Notes: generated by a model not told the origin, from the sequence alone. A stretch of DNA of 64,000 bases from Helichrysum umbraculigerum (GCA_949592205.1 CATIUR010000006.1:8387001-8451000), one strand, 5' to 3'. Positions 1 to 12,034 are shown, counted from the first letter of the stretch. Made by a program: numbers and translations.

Positions 1-1293
1 TGAGTTGCCGTGAAGCGTAGGCAATGACCTTGTCTCGTTGCATCAGCACGCAACCGAGACCTTGGTGAGAAGCATCGCAGTATACCACGAAGTCATCGGT
101 GCCTTCGGGTAATGATAAGATTGGAGCACTGCAAAGCTTTTGTTTCAGAAGTTGGAATGCTGACTCTTGTTTTTCAGTCCAGTCCAACTTTTTGTCTTTC
201 TGAGTCAGTGTCATGAGTGGCAACGCTATTTTTGAGAAGTTCTCAATGAATCGTCGATAGTAGCCGGCCAGTCCTAAAAACTGCCGTACTTCTGTTGGAG
301 TTGTCGGTGATTGCCAATTTTTGATAGCCTCGATTTTCGAAGGATCTACATGAATTCCCTGACTATCGATGACGTGTCCAAGTAATTGAACGGTTTGTAT
401 CCAGAACTCACACTTGGATAATTTGGCGTAAAGTTCCTCGTGCTTAAGTAGTTCAAGGATGGTTTGAAGATGTTGCGCGTGATCTTGTTCGTTTGGTGAA
501 TATATGAGGATGTCATCGATGAAGACAATGACAAACTTGTCGAGGTAAGGTTTGCACACCCGATTCATAAGGTCCATGAATACGGCCGGTGCATTGGTTA
601 GACCGAATGGCATTACTTGAAATTCGTAATGCCCATAACGGGTTCTGAACGTGGTTTTTGGAATATCGGCGTCACGAACACGCAATTGATGATAACCTGA
701 TCGAAGATCAATCTTTGAATAACAACTCGACCCTTGAAGTTGGTCGAACAGGTCATCGATTCGAGGAAGTGGGTATCGGTTCTTGACGGTCAACTTGTTC
801 AACTCTCGGTAGTCGATACACATTCGGAAAGAACCATCTTTCTTTTTGTCAAATAGGACCGGAGCTCCCCAAGGTGAAGAACTCGGCCTAATGAATCCTC
901 TTTCCAGGAGCTCCTGTAACTGGGTGGACAACTCCTGAAGTTCGGATGGAGCTAAACAGTATGGTGCTCGGGCCACAGGTGCAGCACCTGGCACGAGATC
1001 GATTGAGAACTCAACCTTTCTTGGTGGTGGTAGACCAGGTAGTTCTTCGGGAAAGACTTCTGGAAAGTCTCGAACGATTGGCACATCCTCAAGTCGCTTC
1101 TCCTCCGACTTTTTCTCCATGATGTGCGCGAGGATTGCTGGATAACCCTTTCTCAGAAATTTTCGGGTTTTCAAACAAGATGTGATATTGAGTCTCGTCC
1201 CGCCGGTCTCTGTTGCGCCCGAAACGGTCGTTATCGAAGCGGGCACAACAGTGGGTTGTTTTAAATTTATAGAGCTGGGGATATCCTAAGCTA
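1..1293 (-). pseudogene. Ty3/gypsy (Tekay-like chromovirus) protease-RT-RNase H fragment, cut by window edge
   Basis: The minus strand is open from a TAG near 1294 to the window edge. Reading from 1293 down it gives the protease/RT linker (RKGYPAILAH, then LEDVPIVRDFPEVFPEELPG), the RT start (RGFIRPSSSPWGAPVLF), the catalytic box VFIDDILIYS (about 500-530), the RT thumb (FLGLAGYYRRFIENFSKIA) and the RNase H start (FVVYCDASHQGLGCVLMQRD). This order and wording are those of chromovirus pol, closest in style to the Tekay/Del clade. There is no gag, and protease is incomplete; 1294-1387 is degenerate. The piece may belong to the same element as the LTR and primer site at 9409-12034, with Athila DNA lying between them; that link is inference. 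Confidence 0.85.
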
Positions 1294-3091
1294 ATACTAC
1301 TTTCAGCCCTAATTAGGTTACTAGGGTAGTAAGCGGTATGTTGACTCAGGTGTCGTTCTTTCACTACAACGGGCATTGGATCTTAGGTGTTATAATTACC
1401 TTTGGTGACTTAGCTAAGGTTTAACTAAAGTGGATTTGGTTTTATAACTAATTTACGAAAAATAAATGCAGAAAAGGAAAGGATGTTTGTACGGAGACTC
1501 AGAGAACAGTGGATACGAGAGTGTTTACTATGATGCCGGTATATGCTTTGAATAAGTAGTTATGGGTATTTAAGCCACTAGTTATGATGATTAATCCGTT
1601 GAGTAACCAGGAACTTAAATTAACACGAAGTATTATACCTACGGCAGTTCCTTAGCTTTTCCCACGTATTTAAACGCTATACGAAGTACTATGCCGTTTT
1701 ATGGTTTTTCCTTAGCATTGATTCAAATTGCCAGTTTGCTCATTGGATACCCTATATTATTAATGACGTATAATTACGATCCTATCAAATATCTAACGTA
1801 AAGGTCTCTACAATCAGATAAATAATATGTCACATGGATAGCAATTATATAGTGTCGGATACACCGGAAGTTCTCCTAAATGTACTGATCAATTCAATCA
1901 ACAGTTATTCTCTAATCCTATTCCCCAATCTCTGACAAATGTGTGTCGATATCATGGCACGAATTGTTGAATAAACAATAATGTGAACAGGAGTTACCCT
2001 ACGGAATAGGTTGGATTAACTTGTCTAACGGTCAATTGAATTGTTCATCATTAATCATAAAAATCACCTTAACTATTACATGCACATTACTCTACTGTAT
2101 AAACATTACTTATATCTGAAAACCCTAATCATGCAGTTACATATAGTAATCGGAGGTTCAGTTCTATCATGCAGCATTTCTAAGGCAACAATCAAACAAG
2201 AACATGCAATAGAAAGGCACACAAATAACTATTCCTATTTCATACCATTTCACATAACCAGATGATCGGATCATAAATATCCCGAAAGGTCTCTCAAAGA
2301 TATTTAATATATGAGCTTGAATCTAACCTATCTCTAATCCTATGCTCCGTATCTCTTATGATATAGTTTCAATCTAGAGAATACAGCCATGTCGAGTTCA
2401 AATGCTTCATCATACATAGAATAGGTAGAGTACGTACCACTAATAACTGGCCAGGTTTTAGCAGGAAGTTTCTAACCACAGCATAAGTTGGATAGGTAAA
2501 CAATTGAGATTCAATTCATAAATTCAGATACAGTTTAATATTCACACAGATAGAGTAACAACATGTTTACAATTGGGATCATTATTTCCACAACGGATTG
2601 TTCCCACGACTTTCATAGCTTCCACGTTCCGTACTACACACATTCGTGATGATTCCGGCGCTATACAAATGAAAGCCGTATAACGTTACCTCCGTTTTTT
2701 CATAATGGTGTCATCCCAATTGCATATTAAATCATAACTACTTAAGCATAACCATTATCATAGCAAACACAGATTTGTCTAGCCTAGCATGGCATCTCTA
2801 GTAAGCAATATAACGCAAACATAATATAAGCAAATCATATTTACGAAATAAACAAAAGAGATATAAATATAACCTGAATAAGTATTACAGACAAATCCTC
2901 GTGACCCAATGTCTCGGAGTAACTCCGTACAGACGCTACAACTACCTCTACACTAACTAGCTACGTTTCTATTTCTCCTCTAACTCCTAAGAGTAGTGCT
3001 AGAGAGAGAAAGTAGAGAGAGAGTGTGTGTGTGAGAGAGAAAGTGAAAATTCTATGAAGAATTGGTGTGTGGAATGAGGTGAATGAGGCCA

Positions 3092-3100
3092 CTATTTATA
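3092..3100 (-). promoter_or_regulatory. TATA box of the Athila-type LTR
   Basis: The minus strand reads CCTATAAATAGTGG. A C/T-rich run suited to a transcription start and leader (about 2990-3060) follows it, and a palindrome array lies 84-196 bp upstream. Confidence 0.6.
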
Positions 3101-3183
3101 GGCAAGCCTTGGATCCAAGAGTACAAGTCCACAAGCACACGTACAAGCCAACGAAGCAAAAACGAGGCCATGTGAGACCAAAC

Positions 3184-3288
3184 CAGGCCATGTATGGCCC
3201 TATACAGGCCGTGTACGGCTCTGTACAGGCCGTGTACGGCCGTGTATAGGCCGTGTACGGCCCTGGGGTGGCCGTGTGCTTGGCTGTG
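3184..3288. repeat. Five tandem 21-bp units with GGCCGT-GT-ACGGCC hairpin core
   Basis: Units start at 3184, 3205, 3226, 3247 and 3268, exactly 21 bp apart (two helical turns). The best units hold GGCCGTGTACGGCC, a 6-bp stem with a 2-nt centre; the outer units are diverged. The array lies upstream of the LTR TATA box on the minus strand. Confidence 0.9.
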
Positions 3289-3793
3289 TGATTTTTCTTA
3301 CTTTTCTCGCAACTTCGGAAGGCCGTATCTTCTTCGTTTCGCGTCCGTTTGACTTGATTCTTTCGCCTACGGCTTCGTAATTCCATTACGCTTCTAATGA
3401 TGCCAATTTGGTAGAAATTGGATCTGTGGGGCCCAGGCGTGTCCAGAATACGTTTTGTAGCTTTCGGCTGCGCTGTATCTTGCATAACTTTTTTCATCCT
3501 TGATCCGTTTTGAGTAATCCTTATATCCACGTTCTCGTAATCTCCATTGCTACAAAATAAGATAAATGTGAGGTCTTGGTATGGAGTTTACAGTAGATTT
3601 AGGGTTTGGCTCAATTTGGTGCCTATTTCAGTGTATTTTCAGCCCTTTTCGTATAGTTTTGGAAAGTCCGTCAAGTTTTCACCTTTATAACAAAATATGA
3701 TAAATAATGATATTTTAAGAATGTTTTTGTTATAAAAGGCTTAAATATGGGGTCAATAATGTAGGTAAAAACGTGACTTTTTGCGCTACATCA

Positions 3794-5684
3794 AATATCC
3801 CACACTTAGAGTTTTGCTTGTCCTCAAGCAATTCCGCATGTCCACTACACCCAGAAACTTTTTCTAAAAAAAATGTTTTTACGGGAGTCATAAATATAAG
3901 TAAAAATACGAAAATAATCAAATAATCCCTCAGATGTAACATAGGAGATATGCACACGACGTATCCAACTTTTCAGAATAATCATCTTAGGCATGCTTTC
4001 AATTCTCGTGATCTTGGAATATACATGACTGGGCGATTCCTCACCAGGTGGTCACTCAATTCACACAAGTGTATCGGGTTTCCTAATAATCTAAATCAAA
4101 CGAAATCGCTCATAATACCAGTCATGCAGCATTCATCGTCATAGGCTTGATCGAGAATCGAATCTCCACCACTTAGACAGGGACGGCACTAATTATCCCA
4201 GGACATTTGATTGGGTTGTATTTTGGGGGTGAAAAGGGAAATATTTTGAAAAAGGAAAGGTTGGTAGGGTATGGAAGGAAGGACTGATCTTGACTCCAGA
4301 AATTCTTAAGGTCGTGAGAAACCTTTATTTGATTGAATCCTATAGAAAGGGGAATCCACCGAGAATTTCTTCTTTTTGGATGATTCTTGAACTTCCTCGG
4401 ATCTTTTATTCTTTCTTTTTGTATTTTCTTGAGGCATTTTCTTTTTCTATTTTCTTTTTCTTTTTCTTTTGCTTTTTTAGATGCCTCATCCTCTTTCTGC
4501 TTTTGCAGTTTCTTCAAGATAATTTTCACGGCTCCATGAATGATTCTTTTGGGAGCTTCGGGTGATTTCTTTTGATATTCTTCTTTTTGAAGTTCGTCGC
4601 TAGGAATTTATGACTTGAGGGAGCAATTGCTCGAGTGGGTAAGGACATCCAAATAGCTGTTTCTCACTTCCTCAGAACTTTCTTTTATCAAGACGTTTTG
4701 GTGGTAAGTGGAAATGTGGTCTTTTTGGGTTTTAAAAGAAATGAAAAGGCTTAGGCTCAACAGAGTTTTCTAGGGGATCTTCAACACTAAAAGTGTCGGA
4801 AAAGGGTTGGCTTGAAAAGATATGAGAAAAAGGGGTTATTCCTAAAAATGTCCAGGTCATCTAATTGCACCTATGCCACGTATGGCACCTGTCAATATGG
4901 TCTTGAAACGCATGTCAAGAGCAAGTTCTAATTAAGAACACATGCACCGGTCACACACAAGAAACGAAAAGTGAAGCATTAAAAATGAATGCTATTAGGC
5001 TCAAGATACCTCACCGCAAGTTTATAGGGTTGTATGTGCCCAGTCATGTGATGCCCCTCTTAGACTTTCATTAAGAAAAAGTTGGAATCTGACCTGATTC
5101 TACCTCTTTCTGCTTAACCTTTGAGTTTATTTGAAAATTTTGTAGCCTTACATATATTGTTGACTCAAAATGGTTTTGAAAGTTTAGGGTAAAGTGATGA
5201 CATATTGGCTTCATGCGAGAACAAGTTGAAAAATTTGAGGACATTTTTGAAAAAATTTAAGCTTATTATACGAAGTAGGGTATATTGCTATCCCACACTT
5301 AAAAATAAACATTGTCCTCAATGTTTTTGCCACTAAGTAGGGAGAATCCCACACTTAGGGTTTTAATGATTTTATTGAACAATTTTTAGTTTCAAGTATT
5401 TTCTAAGAATGGGGTTGCTAATCCCACACTTAGAATTTGAAATGGGGGTCATGGCAAAATATTTAAAATGAAAATACTGAAAAGGAACTTCCCTATAAAT
5501 AGTGGTTACTGGAGTTGGACCAGGTTCGTGCAAAAGTGGTGCAAATGATTTCAGAAGTTTAGGCACAGTCATTCCATACGAAGCTAGTTCTACAGTAATC
5601 ACAACCTCATCAGAGTATCACGTCTCAGTAGTCAAAACATAAGTATAGAGTAATGAAATAAAGATAAAATTAAGATAAAGTAAA
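3794..5684 (-). other. Athila 3' noncoding region with repeated AAGTGTGGG purine motifs
   Basis: No convincing coding sequence. On the minus strand the motif TAAGTGTGGG occurs next to the LTR (about 3799-3808) and again near 5290, 5350 and 5425, twice with a nearby GAGGACAA-like sequence. The LTR-adjacent copy is the likely polypurine tract. A Lys-rich open stretch (4173-4529) is low complexity (AAAAGAAAAAG) and is not called as a gene. Confidence 0.6.
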
Positions 5685-6302
5685 CTAATAATAATCATCT
5701 AGCAAGTCATCGCTATCTGGATCAAACTCATCCTCTGCAGTCCTGTCATAGACTGGTGCAGGAGCTGGGCTCGAAACATCAAGCATGGCATAAAGCTGCT
5801 CACGAAGAACTGGATCCATAGATGCAGAGGTCCCAACGGCGGCAGGCTCAGTAGCAGGAGAAATAGGGTGTCCAGTAGATAGTCTAGCAGCAGGTCCAAC
5901 AAAAGATCCAGCAGGAGGGAAGAAAGACCAGGGTGGTCGAGATGGTCGTGGGTCTGGTCCCAACCTGAAAGGTGGTCCCGCAGGTCTCGGCAATCCGGCT
6001 ACCTCACACAGTGCTGAAAGGATCTGATGATGTGCGGTAAAAGTCTGGAACAAGGCCCAAGTAGCAGCGGGATCATACAGGGTAATGCCATACTCAAGAG
6101 TAGGTGGCTGTCTGATCGCTAGAGTAGTTTGTAGTGGCACAGGCTGGGCTGCAGGTGATGTGACCTCCTCCTCATGCTCTAGCTGAACATCTACAAGTCC
6201 CTCCTCAGGGATAGCAGGTAAAGCTCTCCTGTGTCTGGGGTGTCTCCTCTGTCTAGGTTGCCTCTCAGCAACATGATCCTCAGTCTCGATCCGAGCGTCC
6301 AT
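5685..6302 (-). CDS. Pro-rich 205-aa ORF downstream of Athila pol, function unknown
   Basis: An intact ORF that begins with ATG at 6302 and lies 215 bp after the end of Athila pol on the same strand. It opens with a basic Arg/His-rich stretch (residues about 14-28), has a Pro/Ala/Gly-rich middle, and ends in a strongly acidic tail (DEFDPDSDDLLDDYY). I see no signal peptide, membrane helix or known fold. Athila-lineage elements often carry an extra ORF in this position, historically called env-like. The lack of membrane segments argues against an envelope role for this one. It survives intact although the adjacent pol is broken, which may reflect chance or a different history. Confidence 0.5.
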   Translation of the reverse strand: MDARIETEDHVAERQPRQRRHPRHRRALPAIPEEGLVDVQLEHEEEVTSPAAQPVPLQTTLAIRQPPTLEYGITLYDPAATWALFQTFTAHHQILSALCEVAGLPRPAGPPFRLGPDPRPSRPPWSFFPPAGSFVGPAARLSTGHPISPATEPAAVGTSASMDPVLREQLYAMLDVSSPAPAPVYDRTAEDEFDPDSDDLLDDYY

Positions 6303-6517
6303 CCTGAAATAAACATAAAACAGGTAATGCTAATAGAAAGTAGACAAATGCAGAAAGAACAGATGGAATGTCATCTGATCTTTTTGCACTTGTGTAAATG
6401 AAACTTATCTCAGATAAAGCTATTTGATTGTCTGATAAGTCGCATGCCTGCATATATTAGATCAGTGATAACAATACTAGATTAAAAATAAACTAAGTAA
6501 TAAAAAGGACAGGAAAA

Positions 6518-9253
6518 TTAAGATAAGCTTAGGGTGCCTCCCAAGAGCGCTTTGTTTATAGAGTCTCTTAGCTCGACTCTTGTACCTTTCTGGCTGATTG
6601 AAGGTGGTTCGAAGATAAAGACATCCTCACGAATGGGGAAGTCTTCGATGTAATGCTTTAACCGATGACCATTTACCTTAAAATTACCTTCTGGTGATTC
6701 GAGTTCGACTGCACCATAAGGGAATACCTTTGAGATTATGAATGGTCCGGCCCACCTGATCTTGAATTTTCCAGAGAACTTTTTGAAGCGCGAATTGAAG
6801 AGAAGCACTTTATCTCCTGGTTTGAACCTTGAGAGTTTAAGTTTGGAATCATGAATCCTCTTGGTTCTGTCTTTGTAGTTCAGGGAGCTTTCATATGCTT
6901 GATTTCTTAATTCGGCCAATTCATTTAGTTGCATTCTCCGATGGGAACCTGTTACAGAAGTGTCCAGATTGCAGTTCTTCAGCGCCCAGTATGCTTTGTA
7001 TTCCAACTCCACTGGTAGGTGACATGCCTTGCCATAAACCAGACGATATGGTGTGGTACCTAAAGGTGTTTTGTAAGCAGTTCTGAATGCCCACAATGCA
7101 TCGTCTAATTTGTCAGCCCACTTATCCCTATGATTTCCGACTGTTCGCTCCAAGATTCTCTTTAAAGCTCTGTTTGTGATCTCAGCTTGTCCATTTGTCT
7201 GTGGATGGTAGGCGGTGGACATCTTGTGAGTGACGCCATACTGCTGCATAACCTTCATGAATTGAGTGTTGCAGAAATGAGTGCCACGATCACTTATGAT
7301 AGCTCTTGGAATTCCGAATCGACAGAATAGTTGTTTGAGAAACTTTGTCACTACTCTGGCATCATTTGTCGGGAAAGCTTGTGCTTCGGCCCACCTGGAG
7401 ACATAATCGACAGCAACTAGGATGTACTCTTTTCCATTAGACTTAGGGAAAGGTCCCATAAAATCTAACCCCCATAAATCAAAGATCTCACAAGCCTGGA
7501 TATTAGTGAGTGGCATTTCATTCCTTGCTGACACATTGCATTGTCTTTGGCAAATGTCGCAGCATTTCACCAGGTCATAAGTATCTCGATAGATTGTTGG
7601 CCAGTAAAAGCCAGAATCATACACCTTTCGTGCTGTTAGGTTAACTGCGTGATGTCCTCCAGTAGGTCCATGGTGGCTTTGTCGAAGGATTTGTTCTGCT
7701 TCCTTCCCATCGACGCATAACCCCCAGATATCATCTTCTAATGATCTGGTCAGGGCAAACCTTAAAGAGGAAAGGATCATCCCAATAGTAATTCTTTATG
7801 TCGCGGAAAAATCTTCGTCTCTGAGATGTCGGCATTCCTTTGGGTATTATGTTTCCTACCAGGAAATTAGCATGATCAGCATACCAAGGATCTTTGGATG
7901 TGGATCCTTGATGGTATTTGCTTATGTGCATTAGTTGTCGTTCAGGAAACTGGTCTTGAATATCCTTTTCATTAAGCTGCTCTAGTGTAGGATTTTCTAA
8001 TCGGCTTAGATGATCTTCTGCAACGTTTTCTGCTCCTTTCTTATCTCTGATCTCGATATCGAATTCTTGCAGGAGTAGAATCCATCTTAGCAGTCTAGGC
8101 TTTGTATCTTACTTTTTGAAAAGATACTTCAAGGCTGAATGATCTGTATAGACGATAGTTTTGGACAGCATAAAATAGGAATGAAATTTATCGAAAGCAA
8201 ATACTACCGCAAGCAGCTCCTTTTCTGTGGTTGTGTAATTTTCTTGAGCTTCCGTGAGCGTTTTGCTAGCATAGTATATTGGTTGAAAGTGTTTATCCTT
8301 CCTCTGTCCCAATACAGCTCCAACTGCGAAATCACTGGCGTCGCACATGATCTCAAATGGAAGGCTCCAATCTGGGGCAATCATTATCGGTGCATGTACA
8401 AGCTGATCCTTCATGTAGTTAAAAGCTTGGAGACATTCATCTGTAAAGGCAAAAGGAGTATCTTTTTCAAGAAGATGGGTCATAGGTCGAGAGATCTTGG
8501 AGAAATCTTTGATGAAGCGACGGTAGAATCCGGCGTGACCTAGAAAACTTCGGATGGCTTTAACAGAAGTAGGTGTGGAAGTTTTGAGATAGTTTCAACT
8601 TTAGCTTTGTCAACTTCAATTCCGGCTTTTGATATGCGGTGCCCTAAAACTATTCCTTCTTTTACCATGAAATGGCATTTTTCCCAATTCAGAACGAGGT
8701 TTGATTCTTCACATCGGGCAAGCATCCTATCCAAATTGGAAAGACAAGCAGAGAAAGAATCTCCAAAGACTGAGAAGTCGTCCATGAATACTTCCATGCA
8801 TTGTTCGATCATGTCATGAAAAATTGCCACCATGCATCGCTGAAATGTAGCGGGTGCATTACATAGACCAAACGGCATACGTCGGTAAGCGAAAGTTCCA
8901 TATGGACATGTGAATGTCGTCTTTTCTTGGTCCTTTGGATCGAGAGGAATCTGAAAATATCCGAAGAATCCATCAAGAAAGTAGTAGAATTCATTTCCTG
9001 ATAATCTCTCCGGCATCTGATCAATGAACGGTAGAGGGAAGTGATCTTTGCGAGTGGCTTCATTTAGTTTTCGGTAGTCAATACACACCCTCCAACCGGT
9101 GATGGCTCGTGATGGAATTAATTCATTGTTTTCGTTAGCGATAACCGTCATTCCTCCTTTCTTTGGGACAACTTGAACTGGGCTGACCCAAGGGGAATCT
9201 GAAATAGGGTAAATTAGGCCAGCGTCCAAGAGTTTGATAACTTCCTTCAGACC
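6518..9253 (-). pseudogene. Athila-type Ty3/gypsy pol (RT-RNase H-integrase), frame-broken
   Basis: The pieces are RT from 9229 to 8540 (box FMDDFSVFGDSF), RNase H from 8483 to 8109 (FEIMCDASDFAVGAVLGQ; YTDHSALKYLF), a linker down to 7731, and integrase from 7780 to 6518. Integrase has HHGPTGGHH and CCDICQRQC zinc residues, and the DDE residues D106 (LDFMGP), D164 (SDRGTHF) and E200 (NGQAEITN). The GKACHLPVELEYKA stretch marks the Athila lineage. Damage: a frameshift near 8570 (RT/RNase H junction), a TAA at about 8108 where Gln is usual (consistent with C to T), and a frameshift near 7735-7780. The 5' end stops abruptly near 9253, so gag and protease are missing. Confidence 0.85.
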
Positions 9254-9408
9254 TTACATCATCTTTCCTTAATTGTACATAGTTGATCAGGCTATGTTAA
9301 ATTAAAGTCGTATGCTGTAATTCCTGAACCAGTCATGCCTAATGAGGAAATACTGCCTAACGGTCATAGTCTAGGCCCGCTACATGCAACCTAGTTCACT
9401 ATAACCTT
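9254..9408 (-). other. Leader remnant of a gypsy element after its primer-binding site
   Basis: This short stretch follows the primer-binding site on the minus strand and runs into the abrupt end of the Athila pol fragment. No coding potential. It is probably the start of the internal region of the element whose LTR is at 9426-12034. Confidence 0.4.
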
Positions 9409-9424
9409 AGGCTCTGATACCAAT
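9409..9424 (-). other. Primer-binding site, initiator tRNA-Met type
   Basis: The minus strand reads ATTGGTATCAGAGCC, complementary to the 3' end of plant initiator tRNA-Met, one base from the LTR end at 9426. It fixes the LTR to the right as a 5' LTR on the minus strand. Confidence 0.85.
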
Positions 9425-9425
9425 C

Positions 9426-12034
9426 TGTAACACTCCCAACTTTACTGTTTAGCGAAAGCACGAATTGGGTGTTACTAATCAATATACAAAGCACATAAGA
9501 TATAATGGACGACCACTATATGCGTCGTTTTACATTGTATTGATAAAACCAAAAGTTTACATCAAAATATTGTTTAACATTAGCTCGGTTTGAAGTTGAG
9601 AGATTTAAGTACATAATTAATCTATACAAAATATAATAATGCAGCTAAATCTCTGATTGTATGAATGCTGACTCGAGCTAATGATTCCTGCTTGGGCAGT
9701 CCAACCTACTGCTGTGTACCTGTGATACATGCTAAAATGGGTCAGCGAAACGCTGGTGAGCTCACATGTTTGTATGTCAACACATATTTGTATGAACCGC
9801 AAGATTTATAATTGAATTTAAAATGCAATTAAGAAAAATAAAAGTTATACAGCCATGAGCACATAGTCTGAGCTTAACTTGAGTGTCAGGTCCAATTAAG
9901 GAAACCCAACTTGAATGCCTCCTACGAGTGCCTAATCCACACTCGTCTTCCCAAATGCTAATACATCCATTTGACCAGTTAGTGCGTGCTAACCCGGACG
10001 AGGATTGTCAATCCTATATGATATCATATACTAACATTCACGCTACTACGTATTACCAGACTATGCTATGGAGGGCTTTAAATTGATTAGTTGAAGTAAC
10101 TCATGTAGTATTTGATTTGGTTTGTACTTGCGTTCAACTTGTAAAATAAAACGAGCAATAATATCACACCCCTGATTGAAAAGCAGTAAAATAGGGGCCA
10201 TGAGACTCACCTGAGCCTTGAGTGTTTATCGAATAAACTTGAATTGATTAGCTTGTGAATTGATGTTCGAAGACTTGTAACCTGAGGGCGTTCAATACGC
10301 GCGATGGTTATTAATTGTATAGGCATCTCGAGAGACTACCTTTGTAGTTGTTTGTCCAACTATAATGTCCAAATTACCCCGATTTGGTTGATTGACTTAT
10401 CCAGATTACTACGATCTGGTTGATCGAATTGTATGTTTTGAAAACGTGAACGGCCCGTTGGTGATTGTTTGTGTTAATAATTTCAATACTATTATTTTGA
10501 TCCCGAAGTGTGACGTTTGAAAAGTATATTCCAATATGCTTATAAAGTCGTATCGTATATAGGTTTGAAGTCGGTTAGGTTTGGCACTTGGTGTGAAACG
10601 TATTTACAAACTCTAAGTCACGGGGGTCGGGGGGTAGCGCCCCTGGTTAGCGGGGTTCCAGGGGTGGCAACCCCTGGTGGGGTCCAAGGGGCTGGCCCCT
10701 GGTTGGGGTCGAGGTGCCAAGTCAGCTCAAAAAAATTTTATTTCTACTAAGTTGCTTTGGTGAAAAACGCATCTGGGATTTGAATTTGGGTAAAATCAAG
10801 TGATAAATTCCAGGTCTCGACACTTAGTAAAAATCTGCGTTCTCTAGTTTCTGATTTGTGCGATGTTGGGTGCGACGTCGCAGGTCCTGACTGCGACGTT
10901 GAACATGGCGTCGCTATGTGCGATTTTCGCAATTTAATGCGACGTTGTGGGTGGCGTCGCTATATGCGACATTGTTGATTCTTGCGACGTAGGGGCTTGT
11001 GTCGCTATGTGCGACGTCGGCCAATTAGGGCGACGTTGAGACTGATGTCGCACCATGCGACATCGTGATGAGTTTTGCGACGTCGCAGCTGACGTCGCAA
11101 TCGGGCCAAGCCAAATGCGACATCGGCGACTGAGCAGATTTCGGTGGCCGGAAAATCGGCCGGATGGCTTCCGTTTGGCCCAAATCTTTTACCCAACCCA
11201 TATACGGATGATATACACTTAAACAAACCGCAAACAAGTAAAAATAAGTGAAAACGGAGAGTTTCGGGTTTTTGTCGGAAACTTACGCGGTGGCGAATCG
11301 AAAATCCGAAAAGATGAAGTTGTAGATCGTTGCGTGGTGGTCGCGATTCCCTAATTAGATTTGCGATTTGAGGTCGTTTTGTGGTGCAATTTGATGATTT
11401 TTGATGATGGTGGTGGATGGTTGTTTTGAGAGAAAATGAAAAGGAGAGAGAGAATTGAAAGATGGTGATGATGTTGAAATGAGAAAGTGGGGAGGGGGAA
11501 TGGGGTTTGGTGAAAGCCCCATTTTTCCAGTCCCCGTCCCGTGCTCCATGCGGTGTTCGTTCTCCCAATTATTTAAACGTTTAGTTAATATTAGTTACTT
11601 TTAAATATACGTTTTAAAATGCGAATAAATTCCCGATAATTTGGTTGAAGTATTTTTATCAAAATATTTTATGTTGTAGTTATAAATTATAACTTAAACT
11701 CGTTTTGTTTTGTCGCGCGTGTTTATATTTTAATCAAGTAAATTGTTATTTATACGATACGGTTTAAACGGAAATATTATAAAAATAATATTCTTGAGAT
11801 ATAATAGTTTCATTAAATAATGTTATGTTATTTAATTAAATTGTTCACCAACGTCCGTATTTAATTGAACCGAATTACATTCGATTTGAAACTTGTACGA
11901 TTTAATCAAATCGCATACTTGTATATATTCAACAATGTATATTTTGATACATTAATTAGCATATCACAGAACTAATTACATGTATTACACTTGATTATGC
12001 CCTAATTAATAGTCATAATTTGACGGGTGTCACA
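9426..12034 (-). mobile_element. 2.6-kb 5' LTR of a long-LTR gypsy element (Tekay-like)
   Basis: The ends are TGTAACACTCCC (9426) and GGGTGTCACA (12034), in sense TGTGACACCC...GTTACA. The same termini and internal blocks occur at 34838-43545 and 36599-42675, so it is a repeated family. In sense, a CT-rich leader (about 11400-11560) is followed by CGCGTAAGT near 11285, a consensus 5' splice site, and then by a GCGAC palindrome array. Its partner LTR is not in the window. A 187-codon open frame (11005-11568) spans the splice-like site and the array and is probably not a gene. Confidence 0.85.
10857..11098. repeat. Array of GCGACGT...ACGTCGC inverted repeats in the LTR
   Basis: About a dozen GCGAC or GTCGC half-sites in 240 bp, many paired as a roughly 22-24-bp hairpin, for example GCGACGTTGAGACTGATGTC plus GC near 11031. 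The same type of array occupies the matching place in the LTR at 36599-42675. Confidence 0.8.

Larger units (their letters stand above)
1388..3793 (-). mobile_element. Candidate Athila-type LTR (3' LTR of the minus-strand element)
   Basis: Read on the minus strand, the segment starts with TG at 3793 or 3790, directly after a TTGAGGACAAGC...AAGTGTGGG stretch. That purine-rich pre-LTR sequence is typical of Athila/Tat elements. It runs through an upstream tandem array and a TATA box (3092-3100), then a CT-rich likely leader with CTCTCT runs at 2990-3060. The proposed left end is TGTTATAATTACC at 1388, giving about 2.4 kb. No second LTR is in the window, so the boundaries rest on termini and context only. 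Nothing inside it looks like a real gene. Confidence 0.55.

Noticed and set aside
3096..3530. 144-codon minus-strand frame in the Athila LTR
   Set aside because: Runs through the tandem palindrome array and the TATA region; repetitive YTACTEPYTAC-like translation is an artefact of the repeat.
4173..4529. Lys-rich open frame (118 codons) as a nuclear protein gene
   Set aside because: Generated by a purine-rich low-complexity tract in the Athila 3' noncoding region.
5685..6302. Calling the 205-aa ORF an envelope protein
   Set aside because: No signal peptide, transmembrane helix or cleavage-site pattern; position alone is not enough.
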